Position numbers and translations under genes: made by a program
Notes under the pieces: generated by a model
The model's input: the letters and a program-made list of their open reading frames with translations, nothing else
Told to the model about the DNA's origin: nothing
Database searches by the model: none
Shown here: piece after piece, positions 39,521-52,735 of the stretch
How the letters are laid out: every line of letters starts with the position of its first letter
How positions within the stretch are numbered: position 1 is the first letter of the stretch
Assembly: GCF_027596085.1 (NCBI RefSeq)
Contig: NC_072456.1
Span: 14,398,744 to 14,462,743, forward strand
Length of the DNA stretch: 64,000 bases
Origin: Anoplopoma fimbria
Lineage: Eukaryota; Chordata; Actinopteri; Perciformes; Anoplopomatidae
Direction of reading: 5' to 3'

Positions 39521-42095
39521 TAAAGAAAACTGCGTTAATGCGCGATAAAATAATTGTGTTAATTAATTAATTAATGCGTTAACGCGATAATAACGTGTTA
39601 TCTTGCCTAGCCCTAGAAAAAACAATACAGAAAATGTTTCAGCAGTATTCTCCAGAGAAAACATTGGTACATTTTGACTTCCAAATGTGGAGCAAATCAA
39701 TTAGATCTAGACCAAAGTGTCGAACAAATGGGTTTCATTTTCAAGGGAACTACGTTATCATCATTACTTAAAGAAATCTTTAAAATGTTATCCCCAGAGT
39801 AATAGATTGGATAAAGAATAGATGGAAATTGCTTCGGCTGCAGCATTTGGTAACCACCGTCAAAATCATGAATAAGTTTTGCCAGTAATTTAAACATTGA
39901 CTGTCAAAAATCTTTAACCAGAGATGCAGTTGTTAAAATAATTGGCTTTCCTCAAGTTATGGCTACATCATCTGTATTAAAACATTTTGAATGTCACAAA
40001 CAGCATGTCTCTGTTCTGAACTTAAAACAGCAGGAGGCAAATTAGGGCAGTAATTGAGATGCTTTGTATTAGGGCATCATGCAAAAGCTTAAAATGCAGA
40101 AAATCACATTTTGTGAAGGACAGGACTTTGCAAAACATCTCAACTGAACTTTTGGAAGCGTTTAAAACAGATGTACACTCATAAATATAGCACCATTGTT
40201 TCATAGTCTCAGTTCCATAGCTCGAACAATTGTGCCATTGTACCATAATACTGATAAAAGCACTTCTTTTCTGCTGATTATATCTTATCCTTTGCTGGTG
40301 TTGTGGATTGTGACACTTCCCTTCAACTCAGATAAATGTTATGGGTTCCAGAGCTGGCCAATGAGCCATGAAGCACGCCTGATTAATTGAAAAATCTAAA
40401 GAGATAAAGACCATACTGCTGCTAAACCGAGGAGCAAAAAAGGGAATAAAGAGATACACACAGTAGTGCAGCAAAGCTAAAGGTAACAAATTAAGCATTA
40501 ATAAAACTGAGGGTAGAGGTTATGTGTTTTGTATATTCTTTCAAGATTCATCCAGTCATTACAGAAACATCTATCTATAAGTAATATATTCAACATACCA
40601 ATAGTTCAGAGGCGACATACAGCCACTATAAAAGTTTTAACTAAGAACCGTTACATTTGTCTTTTCCTGCTTTCTTCTTCTGGAGCAGCCTTCCTGTACG
40701 CTACGCACTACAGAGTCCAATCACTGCAGTTCCCTTTTGGATGAAAAATTGAGAGATGGAGTGGTTTAAGCCTTAGATTTAATCCAGCGATAGGTTCCCC
40801 ACCTTGTAGCAGCTTGTCTCTGACATGGATTTAAAGGCAAATAACATGAGGAAGCCCTGATGATTTTACTTTGCCCTCACACCCACATTTCCCTTGCCTC
40901 ATCTCCTTGTATTTTATCACCTCATTAGCGCACAGCCCTGGAGGATTCTTTAAGGAATCGTAGGTGTTGCGCATCCAGATGGATCTTTCTGACACAGCTA
41001 CTTTATTTGCTCCCTGCTATTTAAAGACATTTCCAACACACAGAACGTACACAAAGTATATGTTGCTACAGTAATTCTTGGAACATTCTGAACACAGGTT
41101 TTGTTGGAAGAAAAGCCAAAAAGGTTTCAAACCAAAAAGATCTCCCATGCCCCACCGTGACTCTTGAATCTCCCCCCCCGAGAATGTGCCCACATATTTA
41201 TATTCAAACACAGCAAAACACCGGGGGACCAGAGTTAAGAAGCTGTGTACAGAGCAGTGGTTTGACAGCAGGAACTGTCAGATGGCATCTTTATTATGTT
41301 CCATGAGGAGTCCTGGAGGACATCACAAGCATCTGTTTCCCCTCTTTGCTGCCACTACAGTCATATAGAAATCAAACAACTTCACCCATCCGACACAGGA
41401 GGACATGCTTTAGAGGAATAATGCAGCCCAGACAAATGTATTGCAGAGTAGGAAATGGAGGGTGCGTTTTATGTGTGTTCGCTGTGTTCATGTATTCTCC
41501 AAGATAACCACAATCCAAGCTATAATTTAACTAAGAAGAGTTAGTCAAGAGCTGTACAATGTTGAGGTATTTTTAATTTATACTGCTTTTTACATTTACC
41601 TAAATATTGTACTTTTTACTGCACTAAGTTTATTTGAAAGATATAGTTACAGGTGAATGTTGCACCTAAAATGACACCACACCATCCCCTAAACACAAAA
41701 ATAGCTATTCAGTGTGTCCGAAGGGGGTAAGGAGTTCAACATTTTAATACACAAACTGGGTAAACACGTGCTTTCCCAATATCAGGGCCCTGAAGTGGAA
41801 CCAAGAACACTGCCTGTAGCACAAGGAGGTTAATGTGTCTGTACCACACATCATCTACTTCACTACCCAGGCAGGTTGCAGACTCCGTCAGTGAGTGGGG
41901 AGGGACCAGTTGCTACGAACCCCAGCACCTGCATGACGGTCAATGCCAGGGCCTGCTGCAGGGCGTTCGGCTGACGAGGTGGCCTGCAGCCTGCTTGTAT
42001 CAAGCATAAACCCACCTGATCGAGAACCCCAACTTGTAGTCTAAAAATCAACCAGGCTGTGTCAAACATAGCCAATTGCTTGGACTTAACCATGA

Positions 42096-42136
42096 TGAAA
42101 TAAAAGAGAAAGGTCAGTCCTTTCTCTTTTATTTCA
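42096..42136. repeat. perfect 18-bp inverted repeat, 5-base loop
   Basis: The arm 'tgaaataaaagagaaagg' (42096-42113) is followed by loop 'tcagt' and the exact reverse complement (42119-42136). As RNA it would form a short purine/pyrimidine-segregated hairpin of 18 pairs. That is shorter than a normal pre-miRNA stem, and there are no obvious transposon ends. Confidence 0.95.
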
Positions 42137-42171
42137 AAGACCTCATATATATACACACATATATTTATATG

Positions 42172-42192
42172 TATAAAATAAAATAAAATAAT
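42172..42192. repeat. (AAAAT)n microsatellite
   Basis: About four AAAAT units follow an AT/CA-rich patch (42144-42171). Confidence 0.85.
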
Positions 42193-43266
42193 TATAAGTT
42201 TCCAGATTTAAGAAGCTGTTAAATAAGAAGTCCCTACAAGTAATAACTTTCATACATTAGTTTTTAGATTTATTAGATAAAATTACCCATGAAACCAGGT
42301 TAAATAAATATATTTTTTTACATAGACCAGACAGTGAACTGCGGCTTTGGTTGAAAACAGAAATACATTTTACCAACCTCAGCTATTATAGTGTTACCAA
42401 ATGTGCATGGAAAAATTGTGAATGCAACGTCATTCTGAATAATTATTTTATGGCATGATGTTTGTATTCACATTCCACTTTCCGAATGAAGAAAGATTGC
42501 TTCTCATTCTCTGTAATTACCATCTGACCCCACATCAGCGCTTGTGAAAGTGTCCCTTACATTTACAATAAAGTATTTTTTTTCATGTTACAGCTAATTC
42601 TTTTAAAATTAAATGCAATTCAGTTTGCTGCTACTTCCTTAAGACTGGATACAGTGTATTATGTTCCTAAATATTAAAAGAGTTTAAATTGGAAACAATC
42701 CTTCTTCTTTAGTTATAAAGCCTTCAATGTATCTCAAAGGTTTATATAATTTATCTCTTTCCTTTGAGGCCGTCAGAAGAATGCCGTTTCAAAATGCAGG
42801 TTCGGTGTAGGAGGAGAGGTGAGCTTGCAGTGCTTCAAATTGAACGAAATAATATCCATACATGTGACTCATGAAGGGCACCTGCTCTTGGGTTCCTGCT
42901 GGGATGTGTTTTCCCAGCAGTTGGTTGAAGATCAGGCCTGAAAAAGGAGCAGGGGCCCAGTGGGGCTCCACATCTGGAGTTTCCGAACATGAAGGCAAAG
43001 AAACAAGGTTTCAGTTCCTAATTTAGCAGCTCTGGGGGAGATGAAGCTGTGGGCAAGAATAAGACACCACCAGCTGTGATCCACTCAGAAAAGAAGAAGT
43101 TTACTTCATATATCCATTAGAAACTCCATAAATGTTTGCTTTGTGGAACATCAGCTGTCATGGCCTAAATCAACTTTGGTAACTTTGATACTGGAAGTGT
43201 TGTTTCATAACAGTTGCATAGCAACAGATACGATAAGCAGATAATGGTTGCATGGATGTCCACTTG

Positions 43267-43691
43267 TGTGATGGCGGGTGGAACCACAGGGAAAAACAGG
43301 ACTCAAATGCACGACCCAGAGAGCAGGATGTGGTGCATAAAAACAGTCTTGACTTATCAAAACAGGTTTCGGTATACAGGAGATCCGTCAGAATATGAGG
43401 CAAACAATTCCAAAAACAAGGTCAAGAAAAACAGGCTGAGATCACAAGACTAAGACAAATTTGCACAGAGACAGGGGGACACAGACTAAATACACTGCAG
43501 AGGTGTGGGTGATTAGACACAGGTGGAGCCAATCAGGGGTGGGGCAGACAATCACAAAGGCGAGAAAGACACAAAGGCAGGAAGAGAAGACTCTGAAACG
43601 GGAGAGGTGAGTGACCCAAAATAAAACAGGAAATACTGAAATGACAAAATAAGGGAAAACATAACTAAAGGAACAGGACAAAACATGACAG
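43267..43691 (-). mobile_element. probable solo LTR of a Gypsy-type retrotransposon
   Basis: Read on the minus strand, the sequence runs from 'TGTCATGTTTTGTCCTG' to '...CGCCATCACA', that is TG...CA termini. Mid-element are a 'TGATTGGCTCCACCTGTGTC' CCAAT-like promoter phrase and a TATA-like 'gtatttagtctg'. The direct repeat 'acttg' (43262-43266 and 43692-43696) flanks it, fitting a 5-base target duplication, though it leaves one extra base at one terminus. No internal coding region or second LTR is nearby, so recombination to a solo LTR is likely. The overall wording resembles LTRs I associate with fish Gypsy elements. It is unrelated to the LTR at 57018. Confidence 0.6.
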
Positions 43692-46059
43692 ACTTGTGTA
43701 TTCGAGAGCTGAAAAGTGTATAATTCAGGCTTGCATAAGAAATTCCAGTAACACCTGACAATTTTGTCTAAACATGACTTCTTTATTCAGTGTGGTTTAA
43801 AATATTTGACATGTCTTCAACAAACTAAATACTTGTGTATAATGTTTACCATGTACATCATCTTATTTCTACTTTTACTATTGTTGCTGCTACTTCTACT
43901 GTTGCATCTATGGATGCCAGGACTGCGGCTACAACTGTTCACTGTTCCTGTTACTGCGTTGTGTTGTCATTAAGCAACTTAAGTGTTTGCTGGTGATTTG
44001 AGCTTCTGTCTTTGTATACTGTTACTAATCCTAGTTGGTTCATCCCTCATGAGAGCTGTATCAGTTACCTTGATTATAAAGCCTTAGCAACTAAAATGTT
44101 GCTTGCAGAGTATGTTGCTATGCTTTGTCTTCAAACCTTGATATTGCTTTCTCTATAAATAGGTTAATCTCTGCTGATGTCAAACTGATTCATTCAGCTT
44201 AGTGAATACAAAGTCAGATCCCCATACACCAACAGTAGAACAGGAAACATGGACCCAACAATGGGTCCGGAAACATGGACAGATTTTGGAGTGTACGTTG
44301 GTTAGTAAAGCTGATAAGTGCCTCCAATAATTTGTCTTATTGTCATTGGCTACATTTATTTATGTTTGCTCCACTAATCCTTATTGTACTTTCTACCTGG
44401 ATTTTATACTATTCTATAACTATAAATCAACTACAATCCATAACCTGACATTATCCTATTGGCATTAACAATCCTAAACCTGCTCCCTTAGTCCTATGCC
44501 ATAATATTCTTGAACTAGGATTTTTAGAAGAATATAAGAATATAAACACCTTGTATTACTTTCTCTGTTATTATATATTCTAAAGGTTCAATTTGCAGTA
44601 AGCTTAAGGATAGTTTGAATGTTTTTTCTCATCAGTGAGGAAATGCCAAGATATTTCTCTTAATGAACACAGGGTAGTCTCTACAGTGTTGTTCTGGGAG
44701 ACTTGTTTATTTTCATCAGTCAATTGCATTACCAGGCTTCTCCTTCACCTTGACTCGTGAGTCCTTCATCTATAAATAGGCTTATCTCCACTAGGGTCAA
44801 GCTGCTATGTTCCTTTGTGTGGTCGTGCAAGCAGCAGTTGTTTTATAATTTGAAGTATCTTATATTCTTTTCCTTCTCACATGAAAGTGGTGTGTACACT
44901 TGCGTCATAACACCAGTGGACCTTAAAGCAGTTCTGATAGGCTCTATTTTTAAATCAAACAACCATCTGGAGGCTTCCTAATGGGCTTAATGATTATTAC
45001 CTTGCACTGCTCCTGCATTTGTGCACATATTGATTGAATATATATGCAGGTGCACATATACAAAGATACAAACATTCACACACAGAGGTATACACACTGT
45101 TATTTGTGCCAAACTGTTGCTCTGATTGTGAATTAAATCATGGTTGTAGTTACTGTAATACTATATATTCATTTCATATCAGTGTTCAATGCTAACTGTA
45201 GTATATTTTTTAAAGATACTGACATACATATTGTATAACTGGATCTTATTTTTGAAAAGTATCGCTCTCAGTGATTGAATGGCAGAATTATTCTAGGGCG
45301 TCGTAAGGCCTCAATACAGGCTCCTGTCCTTCAGAGGCTGTATGCATTGAAGAGGATGTTTCTTTTTCACCATCCAAAGTCCAAGGGTCTGAGGTGGAGC
45401 CCAGACATAATCTTCTCAATGGCCTTTTGTGCACTCAGCAAGGCAAGATAGGGAGTTCATTTGTGGTTAAAATGTATATATCCCTTTTCTTTTGGCTTCT
45501 GGTGTTCTTCCTTCCCCACCACACACATATTGCAGTAGAGGTATTCTGTTTGTAGGCAGAAGCCCCCATCCCTGACATGGCAATTGTTTTATAGCCCACT
45601 AAAGCTTAATGCTCCACTCCTTTTTGATATTTAATTATTTATTTATTTTCCTGTGCTGCCTGTGAGCCCCTATGAACGATTGGGTGCCTCGGGCCTGCTG
45701 CGACATGATCTCGGGGGGTATTAAATATATTGCCAGTATTTGTGTCCTACCTCTAAGTGGACCGGACGACACTGCAGACAAATACTCATCCTCCAAAGTA
45801 GAAGAGCCTTGACAACAAAACAAGTATGTCCTCTGCTCCATAATCCTTATTGCATCCAGCGTTCTGGTGTGGCTTAAATGGGGAAATAGAAAACTGTTAT
45901 TATCTAACTCAGATTGTTGTGTTTGCCTAGTATGGATTTTGTAGCTAATGTAGCCTCACACACAATTGTAGAGATGGTACTGTGTGTGATTCAATATTAT
46001 CATTGGCATTCAAAATAGAGAAAATATGCTGCTCATGCAAAGAAATCTTGCTCATTACA
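43692..46059. other. non-coding stretch, no gene recognised
   Basis: No exon is supported. Two diverged copies of a 'tctataaataggttaatctc'-like phrase occur near 44152 and 44769, perhaps an old segmental echo. CT/TG-rich trinucleotide texture marks 43865-43910. Confidence 0.35.
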
Positions 46060-46283
46060 TACAGTACCAGTCAAAAGTTTGGACACACATTCTCATTCAA
46101 CTACTTTGAAGAATCTAAAATATAAAACATATTCTGGTTTGTTGAGCACTTGTTTGTTTACCACATAATTCCATATGTGTTCCTTCATAGTTTGGATGTC
46201 TTCAATATTAATCTACAATGTAAAAAAAATAAAGAAAAAACATTGAATGAGAAGGTTTGTCCAAACTTTTGACTGGTACTGTA
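46060..46283. mobile_element. Tc1/mariner-type MITE, 224 bp
   Basis: The ends are inverted repeats of about 41 bases with two mismatches, starting 'tacagtaccagtcaaaagtt' on the left and the inverse of the same phrase on the right. TA dinucleotides at both edges fit the TA target duplication of the Tc1/mariner superfamily. The centre is AT-rich and encodes nothing. This terminus is widespread in vertebrate, especially fish, genomes. Confidence 0.93.
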
Positions 46284-48935
46284 AGTGATAACCCATGGCG
46301 AGGTATCCAAATAAAGTTGGCTTAAAAGACTTCCCTTGGCAAAGTTTATTTTGCAATATCATAATGTTCATTTTACCTTATTGTAATAACAGCTTTTTAG
46401 AAAGAAGAAGAAATAAACCCTATATGAGAAAAAATAATGGGTCAACACAGGTATATCTTAAAAACAGGGCTCTTTGGCTCATGAAAGCAACTCGAAACCT
46501 ATCACTTCCTCCATTTTGAGAGGTGGTTGTCAGAGGACTGGTACCATCTAGGTTATTAATTTAATACTTTTTATTAATGGACTTTGGGCAGAAAACTTTG
46601 CTTGGTGTATATAAATAAAGAACATGACAGTTATGTCACTTTCCAGATCACAATACACTTAATGTTATAAAAGGCTAACAGCAATCATTTTGACAAGGTT
46701 GTGTAATTGGTTTGTTATTGAATTGTTATTATTAACATGACAACTAAGCATCGAGCAAAACTTAATCTGCTGATGAAAGCTAAAGAGATGCAGTTGAAAG
46801 CTCCAAAAGCCTGTAAGGGGACCCTGTTAGTGGATTATTTTAATTTTTTTAGAGAACAATAAATTTCAAGATCAAGAATTAAGTGTCACACACCCAAATT
46901 TTGGTTAAAATTAGTATGATTTTGAATTTTACAGAGCAACATAAATAAGAATACGAGTGTGTTGAAGTTCCAAGGTCATGGAAAAGTTGAGACCTAAACA
47001 CACAGAACCAAGTCTTTTCAAACCCCACTGTGTGAATATTGTATAGGAATTCATATTTTATCCACGATTCAAGGCCTGAGTGTCCTGACAAAATTTTATT
47101 GAATTTATTGGAAATCATAACACAATTCCGTACCCAGTATTGAAGTAGAACAGAAGTGCTGGACGACTGCAGTATCTCTCTCATACTAACGTCGTCACGA
47201 TATCTCTGCCTTTCTTATTACTAACATCCCGTCTTTCTCTAGCATTCATTCTTTGAAGCTGTAACAAAAGAGAAAAATTGAGAGAGTTATCAGAGTTTTT
47301 GCATAACCAGCCCATCAGTCTCGTACAAAATCATGTTTATTCATTTTGCCCTCAGGGGAGAGGGGGTAAAAGGGAGATGATTAAATTCTAATTTGACCTC
47401 TATCATAATTTAGCAGAGCCTATTATGATGTCAATCATTTGAACTCAATACAGCAGTGATGAGAGAGTTACTGTGTGGCAAAGGGAGAGGGGATTATATA
47501 CAGTTTCGGGACGACACAGTCACTGTATCAAATTGGTTTTATCCAGCCACATGTCATTTTTTCCCCGGAGAGAAGAGAGCTTGTTCAAATGTTCAATGTG
47601 AGAAGTGAACATGGGGCATGGACTTGACTGAAGGGAAGGTTGCTTTTCAACATGTAAAAATTCCTGCGTCAGGGAGATGATTTGCTTATTAGGGTGAGTC
47701 ACAGAGGTGATGAGCTCCATATGTTGGAAGTCTTAGGAATAAAAAAAAAGTATTGTTGTTTTCTAGCTCACTGTGTTGTGGTCTGCGTTATTTATATTGA
47801 CTTTGTGCAATTATGTGTAATGTATAAATTGGGTGCTGCTTTTTCAACATGTGGATTTTGACAAAAGAACGTTGATTACTGTACCAAGATGACTGAAAAT
47901 ACAGGCCTCTGAGACAGAATGTAATACAAACAAGAGGTTTAGCAATGAAAAAAACCTGCTGACTGTACTGATGCTTATTTTCTAAAAGAGCACAGCGATT
48001 GAGTATCATTCAAGTTGAGGGACTAACAAGAGGCAGATGAAAAAATAATTTTAGCATCCAGCATGCCTTTTGATCTCCACTGCCCTAGAATTAAGTCATG
48101 GTTCCTGTTTAAATTACATTGTCCTTAAACCCTGAAATAACCCTTATTTGGGAAATCCTTATCAAGGATATATAAACGTGACAAAGCTCCCTTCAGAGCA
48201 ACTGTGGACATAATACAACTGTTTTTCACAGTGTAGTAAAATTAATGTTGTGTGTCATCATGAATCATTTCTTAATACAGATATGTGCTTCTATTCTTTG
48301 TTAACCCCATTTATATAGACACCACATACTACATCCTCCAAAGATAAAAAATAAATAAATGAATCAACACCTCTTTAAACAGCGACAACAAAAATGTAAC
48401 ATTATAACCTTCATGGATGTAGGGTAATTGCAAGACCTTTGTATGAGACTACATTAGATTTAGCTAGGTGCACCTAATAAACTGGCAACTCAGGGCATAC
48501 ATAGTTGATCTACAGTTCAACATGTGTAACATGAGCAGTATTGATCCCATTAAGTATCCGCCCACCACGCCTCAGCTGATCTGTACAGAATTGTCTTTTG
48601 ATGCTGCTCATTGATGGCTGATGATCCTCAGTGCTGTAAACACGGTTATGTCTCTCTGCCTGGTAAGTTGCTATCTGTGTTTTCTGTTGTAGCTCTGTGT
48701 AGTTGGTGGTATAATGTTAATGTGATTGACTGTGTTTGATTGTATTGATGTTTCTGATGAGAGGGTTTGAGTCTGTATGTGTGTGAGTGTGGATTACATG
48801 ATGAAATGCAGTTGAACTTCAACAAGCCAAATACTGTGTCTGTGTGTGTATATGTGTTGTCTGCAGTGCACAGCTGCACGTGCTTCTTTTCATCAGAGGC
48901 TCAAAGGCTAGACCACAGGGAACCACTCAGCGGGC

Positions 48936-48939
<4 letters not shown>
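46284..48939. other. non-coding stretch, no gene recognised
   Basis: No exon is supported. Subregion 47200-47720 is non-repetitive and could include conserved non-coding sequence. CA/TG-rich patches occur near 48770-48860. Confidence 0.35.

Positions 48940-48968
<29 letters not shown>
48940..48968. repeat. (CT)n microsatellite with AT extension
   Basis: A pure CT/TC run of about 14 units, followed by an AT-dinucleotide stretch to about 48989. Confidence 0.95.
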
Positions 48969-48970
<2 letters not shown>

Positions 48971-49244
48971 ATATATACATATATATATGAGTCCTTTTTA
49001 TAAAGCCTGTTTTGGAAAGAAAGGGGATAAAAAGTGACATAAACCCTTAACTTAAATTCATCACCACTTTGATTTCCTGTCCTCTCCCTCTTTTTCATGG
49101 TGTCATTATTATTGTGATGATAAATTGTCCAAGCAAAGCTGTGTACATGCAATATGTGCAAGGTCTTTATTTCTGTTTAATTTGTATTATCATTAAGTGT
49201 TGATAATGTGGGGCTTTGTGTTTATTTTTATTTTTAATTATTTA

Positions 49245-49430
49245 GTTTGTTTTTTCAACTTTATTTATTCTGGGGCTATATCACACAGTTACGCCTTCAC
49301 CTTTGGAAGATTTCCAGTACAATCAGTCTGACCTGCTGGCCACTGAGCAGCTCTACTGAAGCAGCTGGTTTTGAGGGCCTTGTTCAAGGGCACCTCAGTG
49401 GTGGTAATGAGGGGTTCACTTTTACCAATG
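49245..49430 (-). repeat. SINE/LINE-tail-like interspersed repeat fragment
   Basis: On the minus strand this reads 'accactgaggtgcccttgaa' then 'caaggcc', a phrase common in dispersed fish repeats, and ends in 'aataaataaagttgaaaa', an A-rich tail. No clear A or B box is visible, so family assignment is not possible. Borders are approximate. Confidence 0.4.
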
Positions 49431-52134
49431 AGATCGGGAGGGGAGTATCTAACTGACGCCAGCATGCTTTAATCACCCTGAATTGTAAAACAGACACTAT
49501 GGTAATGGAAAATATACAGCTGCTGCAGATGCAGAATTATGCAGGAAAATAAACAGCATCATTTGTTTCTTGATTGCTTAACTGAATCCGCGCAACGCTT
49601 TATCATCAGGTTTGCAGCACAATGAGGGTAAAGACATAATCACATGCACTTAGGTAAACCAGCATTCTTTGCCTGTGGGAGTCCTTAAAATCTGATATGA
49701 GCAACTAGCAATATTTTGTCAGTCCCAGCATGTCACATGACGTCTGACACATCTAGATTATTATTATTATTGTATGCGTATCTCCTGCCCACGGCATTAC
49801 GGGCAAACACAGGACTTGTGTGTTCCTGTTCCAAACAAAACTAAAGGTAAAGTTAAAAGTTTGCAACGGAATGTGTTGGATTTTAGCTGAATGAAATGTA
49901 TTAGCTGAACTCATTTGTTTTTGTTAATTCATGTTGCACAATATATATACAGTATATTTTTACAACAGGGTATGGGGTTAAAAAGTTTGGTTAATTATGA
50001 TAGGAATATTTTCCCAGAGTCAGCTATATGAATTGAATGATTACAGATCAGTGACATTTCTAAATTGTGTTTGTGTTAAGAAAGTCTCGAAATACTGTCC
50101 AAATACTGAAAACAGTGACATACAGTGGGAGGTAACCTGTCCCAGTAGCTTTCTTTAAACAGGTGTTGTGGAGATTCCCAATAGCGAAGATCCTGCTCGT
50201 AGGGGGGAATGCTTGGCATCCAAGTGGAGACTGGCAAACTACCTTTGCAGGCGATGCGTGTGAAGCAGCCCCAGGAGAACCCCCTTTCTTTTGGGAGCCA
50301 AGATTTAAACCCTCTGTCTGTCATGATGGGGGTTGATAGACACAACCTGTTTCTGTGACAGGGCACGGGCTTCTGATGAAAAGTAATGTATTTCCTCCTG
50401 GGATGATAGATTCACCTCTTTGACCCCCATGACTGGTGGAGCAATGCTTTAAAACTGGAAAGACTAACCCAGTTTCAGCATCCTGTCTATCTTCTCTCTT
50501 AACGTTCAACTGTGTCTCCTCTCCTTGTAAAACTGGGTAGAAGATGAGCGACCAGCTGTGGTGCAGCAGCTAGAAAGCTGTGATATCCTGTCTTGGCCCA
50601 CTCCCTAGCCAGATCCTCTATAAACGGGAGGCTGGCCCATGGGACGCCGACTCAGAAAGGTCTGAGCCGCAACACGGATGGAGGGCCGACGTAGTTCGAT
50701 TGCACAAACGACCCGCACAGCAACGATACAAATCTGGTTAAAAATTGGTGGTTTCCCATTGAGTGAAATTAGATAGATTTTAGTGTTTTCCATTTCGGCC
50801 GATCATTGTCTATTTTGTCCCACCACTGTTAAAAAATGTAATGGAAATATTTTTACACTTATCAAAGGATGGGCTCGCTGGCCTGCTCCTCTACAGCAGT
50901 GCACAGCCACCGGCCCTAGTTTGGTGCGGAGAGTGAAAGAGAATCAACCAGTTAATTTACATTCTATATTACGTGCAATGTTGTTTAGACTGCACCACAG
51001 CAGCTGTCTGACAGGTGTGCACTGAATGCACCCGATGACAGGATTCATACAATGCCACATTTATTTCTTCAAAATGAAAAATTAAGACAAGCTGAAAGAG
51101 GACTAATCCAACAACATTTTAAATTATGGCAGAGAACTCGGCGGAGAGAGTATTACAGTTAAATAACAAACAAGTGTTACGTTTCATAAACAAACCAAAT
51201 ACCTATAAGCTGTGCACTCAAGATGAGACTGGATATGTTACCACTTAAATGGTGGGTGAGCAGTACTAGCTATCTTCCAAATATTTTATTTTTTAAACAA
51301 AAAAACCACACATATTATATCGTGATATTTACTTGAAATGACATGCCATATAGCCAACAGCAAGTACAAAACTTGCTGCCTCTTTATTTAGGGTTTTGTA
51401 TTGAATAAAGAGGTATCGTATCAATAAATCCTCATTTCAACTTTACGAATTAGCCATTGCTTTTCCATTGCCTCGCTTTCAAAGCGATTGACAGGAATAC
51501 ATATAAACAGGGCTTTTACAAACGTTCAGCTAAAAACGACTTGCTGCCCAGTGCTATGTCACTCCCAGCCAATTAGGACACATTGTCATGGACACAATAC
51601 ACAGAAATAGATATTGAACTAGTTTGAACTTTGGCCAATTTTGACAGCCCTAGTAGCTACACTGGTGACACGGCTTTACAAGGCCAATAAATGAAACATA
51701 ATCATTTTTCCCTCGAAACAATCACGCTGTAAGGTAACTGGTATTAAAAGGTCTGGGCTCCAAACTGGCTCAGGTCGGTTTTGGACAGAAATATGTGGCT
51801 CTAGCTGCACTCTATATTTCTCTGAGATCACAAGAATGAACAGTCTGATATTTTGAAATTCTTTGAAAAATTCTAACTCTTACGATATGTATGGTTTAAA
51901 TATGCATTTTTTAAGATTCATGCTGACAACCTTTTGCCTTTTCTCCACCATTTCATCATTACTGGATCACACTTTCTGTATTTCTCTCCAGCTGAAAAAC
52001 TGCTCAAATCACCACATTTTTTAATCTGAGGATCCAACTGTTGTTTCAAACTTACTGTTCTCTCAGTAATATCAAAAGCTTTTAAAAAAAAAAAAAATTC
52101 TAATCAATTAAATTTTCATCTTAATGGAATAAAC
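49431..52134. other. non-coding stretch; possible hAT end near 51,656
   Basis: No exon is supported. A phrase 'ggccaattttgacagcccta' ending near 51655 resembles the right terminus of a hAT element, but no matching left terminus or 8-base duplication was found. The 50080-50800 segment is GC-richer and may be an old repeat, family unknown. Confidence 0.3.
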
Positions 52135-52735
52135 TCCACACCACCCTCATTGGACTCATCTTTGGTGGGGATGAGTCCGCCTACAGTTGGGAGACTGACC
52201 ATCTGGTGACCATGTGTGGACTAAACAACTTAGAGCTCAACGCTCAAGACAGTTGAGATAGTTGTAGATTTCTGGTAGAACACAGCCCTACCTGCCCTAT
52301 CACCCTGTGTGACTACCTGGTTGCAGCTGTGGAGTCCTTCTGCTTCCTGGGCTCCATCATAACCCAGGACCTCAAGTGGGAGCTCAACATCAGCTCCATC
52401 ACCAAGAGAGCTCAGTTGAGGATGTACTTCCTGAGTTGCTGAAGAAGTTCAACCTGCCAAAGACAATGATGGTGCACTTCAACACTGCCATCTTTGAGAC
52501 CAACCTCTCCTCCTTCATCACCATCTAGTAAGCTGCAGCCACTGCCAAGCACAAGGGCAGACTGCCGCATTTCATTCGCTCTGCTGAGAGGGTGATTGGC
52601 TGCAGTCTTCCATCCCTCCATGACTCATATGCTTCTAGGACCCTGAGGCAGACAAGAAAGATTGTAGCTGACTCCTTCATCCCCAGGACAATTACAAACA
52701 TTAATATATCCCTGCACAACCCTTAGCCACCTAAC
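52135..52735 (+). pseudogene. LINE RT fragment downstream of YADD (CR1/jockey-type)
   Basis: Frame-shifting translation gives 'TTLIGLIFGGDESAYSWETD', 'HLVTMCGLNNLELNAQ', then 'VESFCFLGSIITQDLKWELN' and later 'NLPKTMMVHFNTAIFETNLS'. These are consecutive conserved blocks from just after the RT catalytic YADD box to the thumb/C-terminal region. Several frame changes and a stop show it is dead. The N-terminal and catalytic parts are missing. It appears to be the same family as the fragment at 13225-13530, but a non-overlapping portion. The last recognisable block is near 52690. Confidence 0.8.

Larger units (their letters stand above)
38550..39615 (-). mobile_element. hAT transposon, internally deleted, with perfect 8-bp TSD
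   Basis: The element begins 'tagtgctgggcaacgatta' and ends with the inverse of 'tagggctaggcaagataac', hAT-type termini. It is flanked by perfect 8-base duplications 'gaaaaaac' (38542-38549 and 39616-39623), the hallmark length for hAT. Subterminal 'gcgattaat' repeats follow the left end and 'gttaacgcg'-type repeats the right end. Inside, on the minus strand, are remnants of a transposase (BED finger, then a Hermes-type DNA-binding segment), but the catalytic RNase-H-like core is missing. The element is about 1,066 bases against several kb for autonomous copies. It can only have moved with help from an active relative. Confidence 0.93.
39616..43266. other. non-coding stretch, no gene recognised
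   Basis: No exon is supported. The subregion 40780-41000 has the non-repetitive, moderately GC-rich look of a possible conserved element. A minus-strand frame at 41863-42156 (97 codons) is open but unrecognised; its 3' half overlies the perfect hairpin annotated at 42096. Confidence 0.4.

Noticed and set aside
41863..42156. Minus-strand 97-codon ORF
   Set aside because: Runs through the hairpin and has no recognisable motif; not supported as a gene.
51600..51656. Possible right terminus of a second hAT element
   Set aside because: No matching left end or 8-base duplication located; only a terminus-like phrase.
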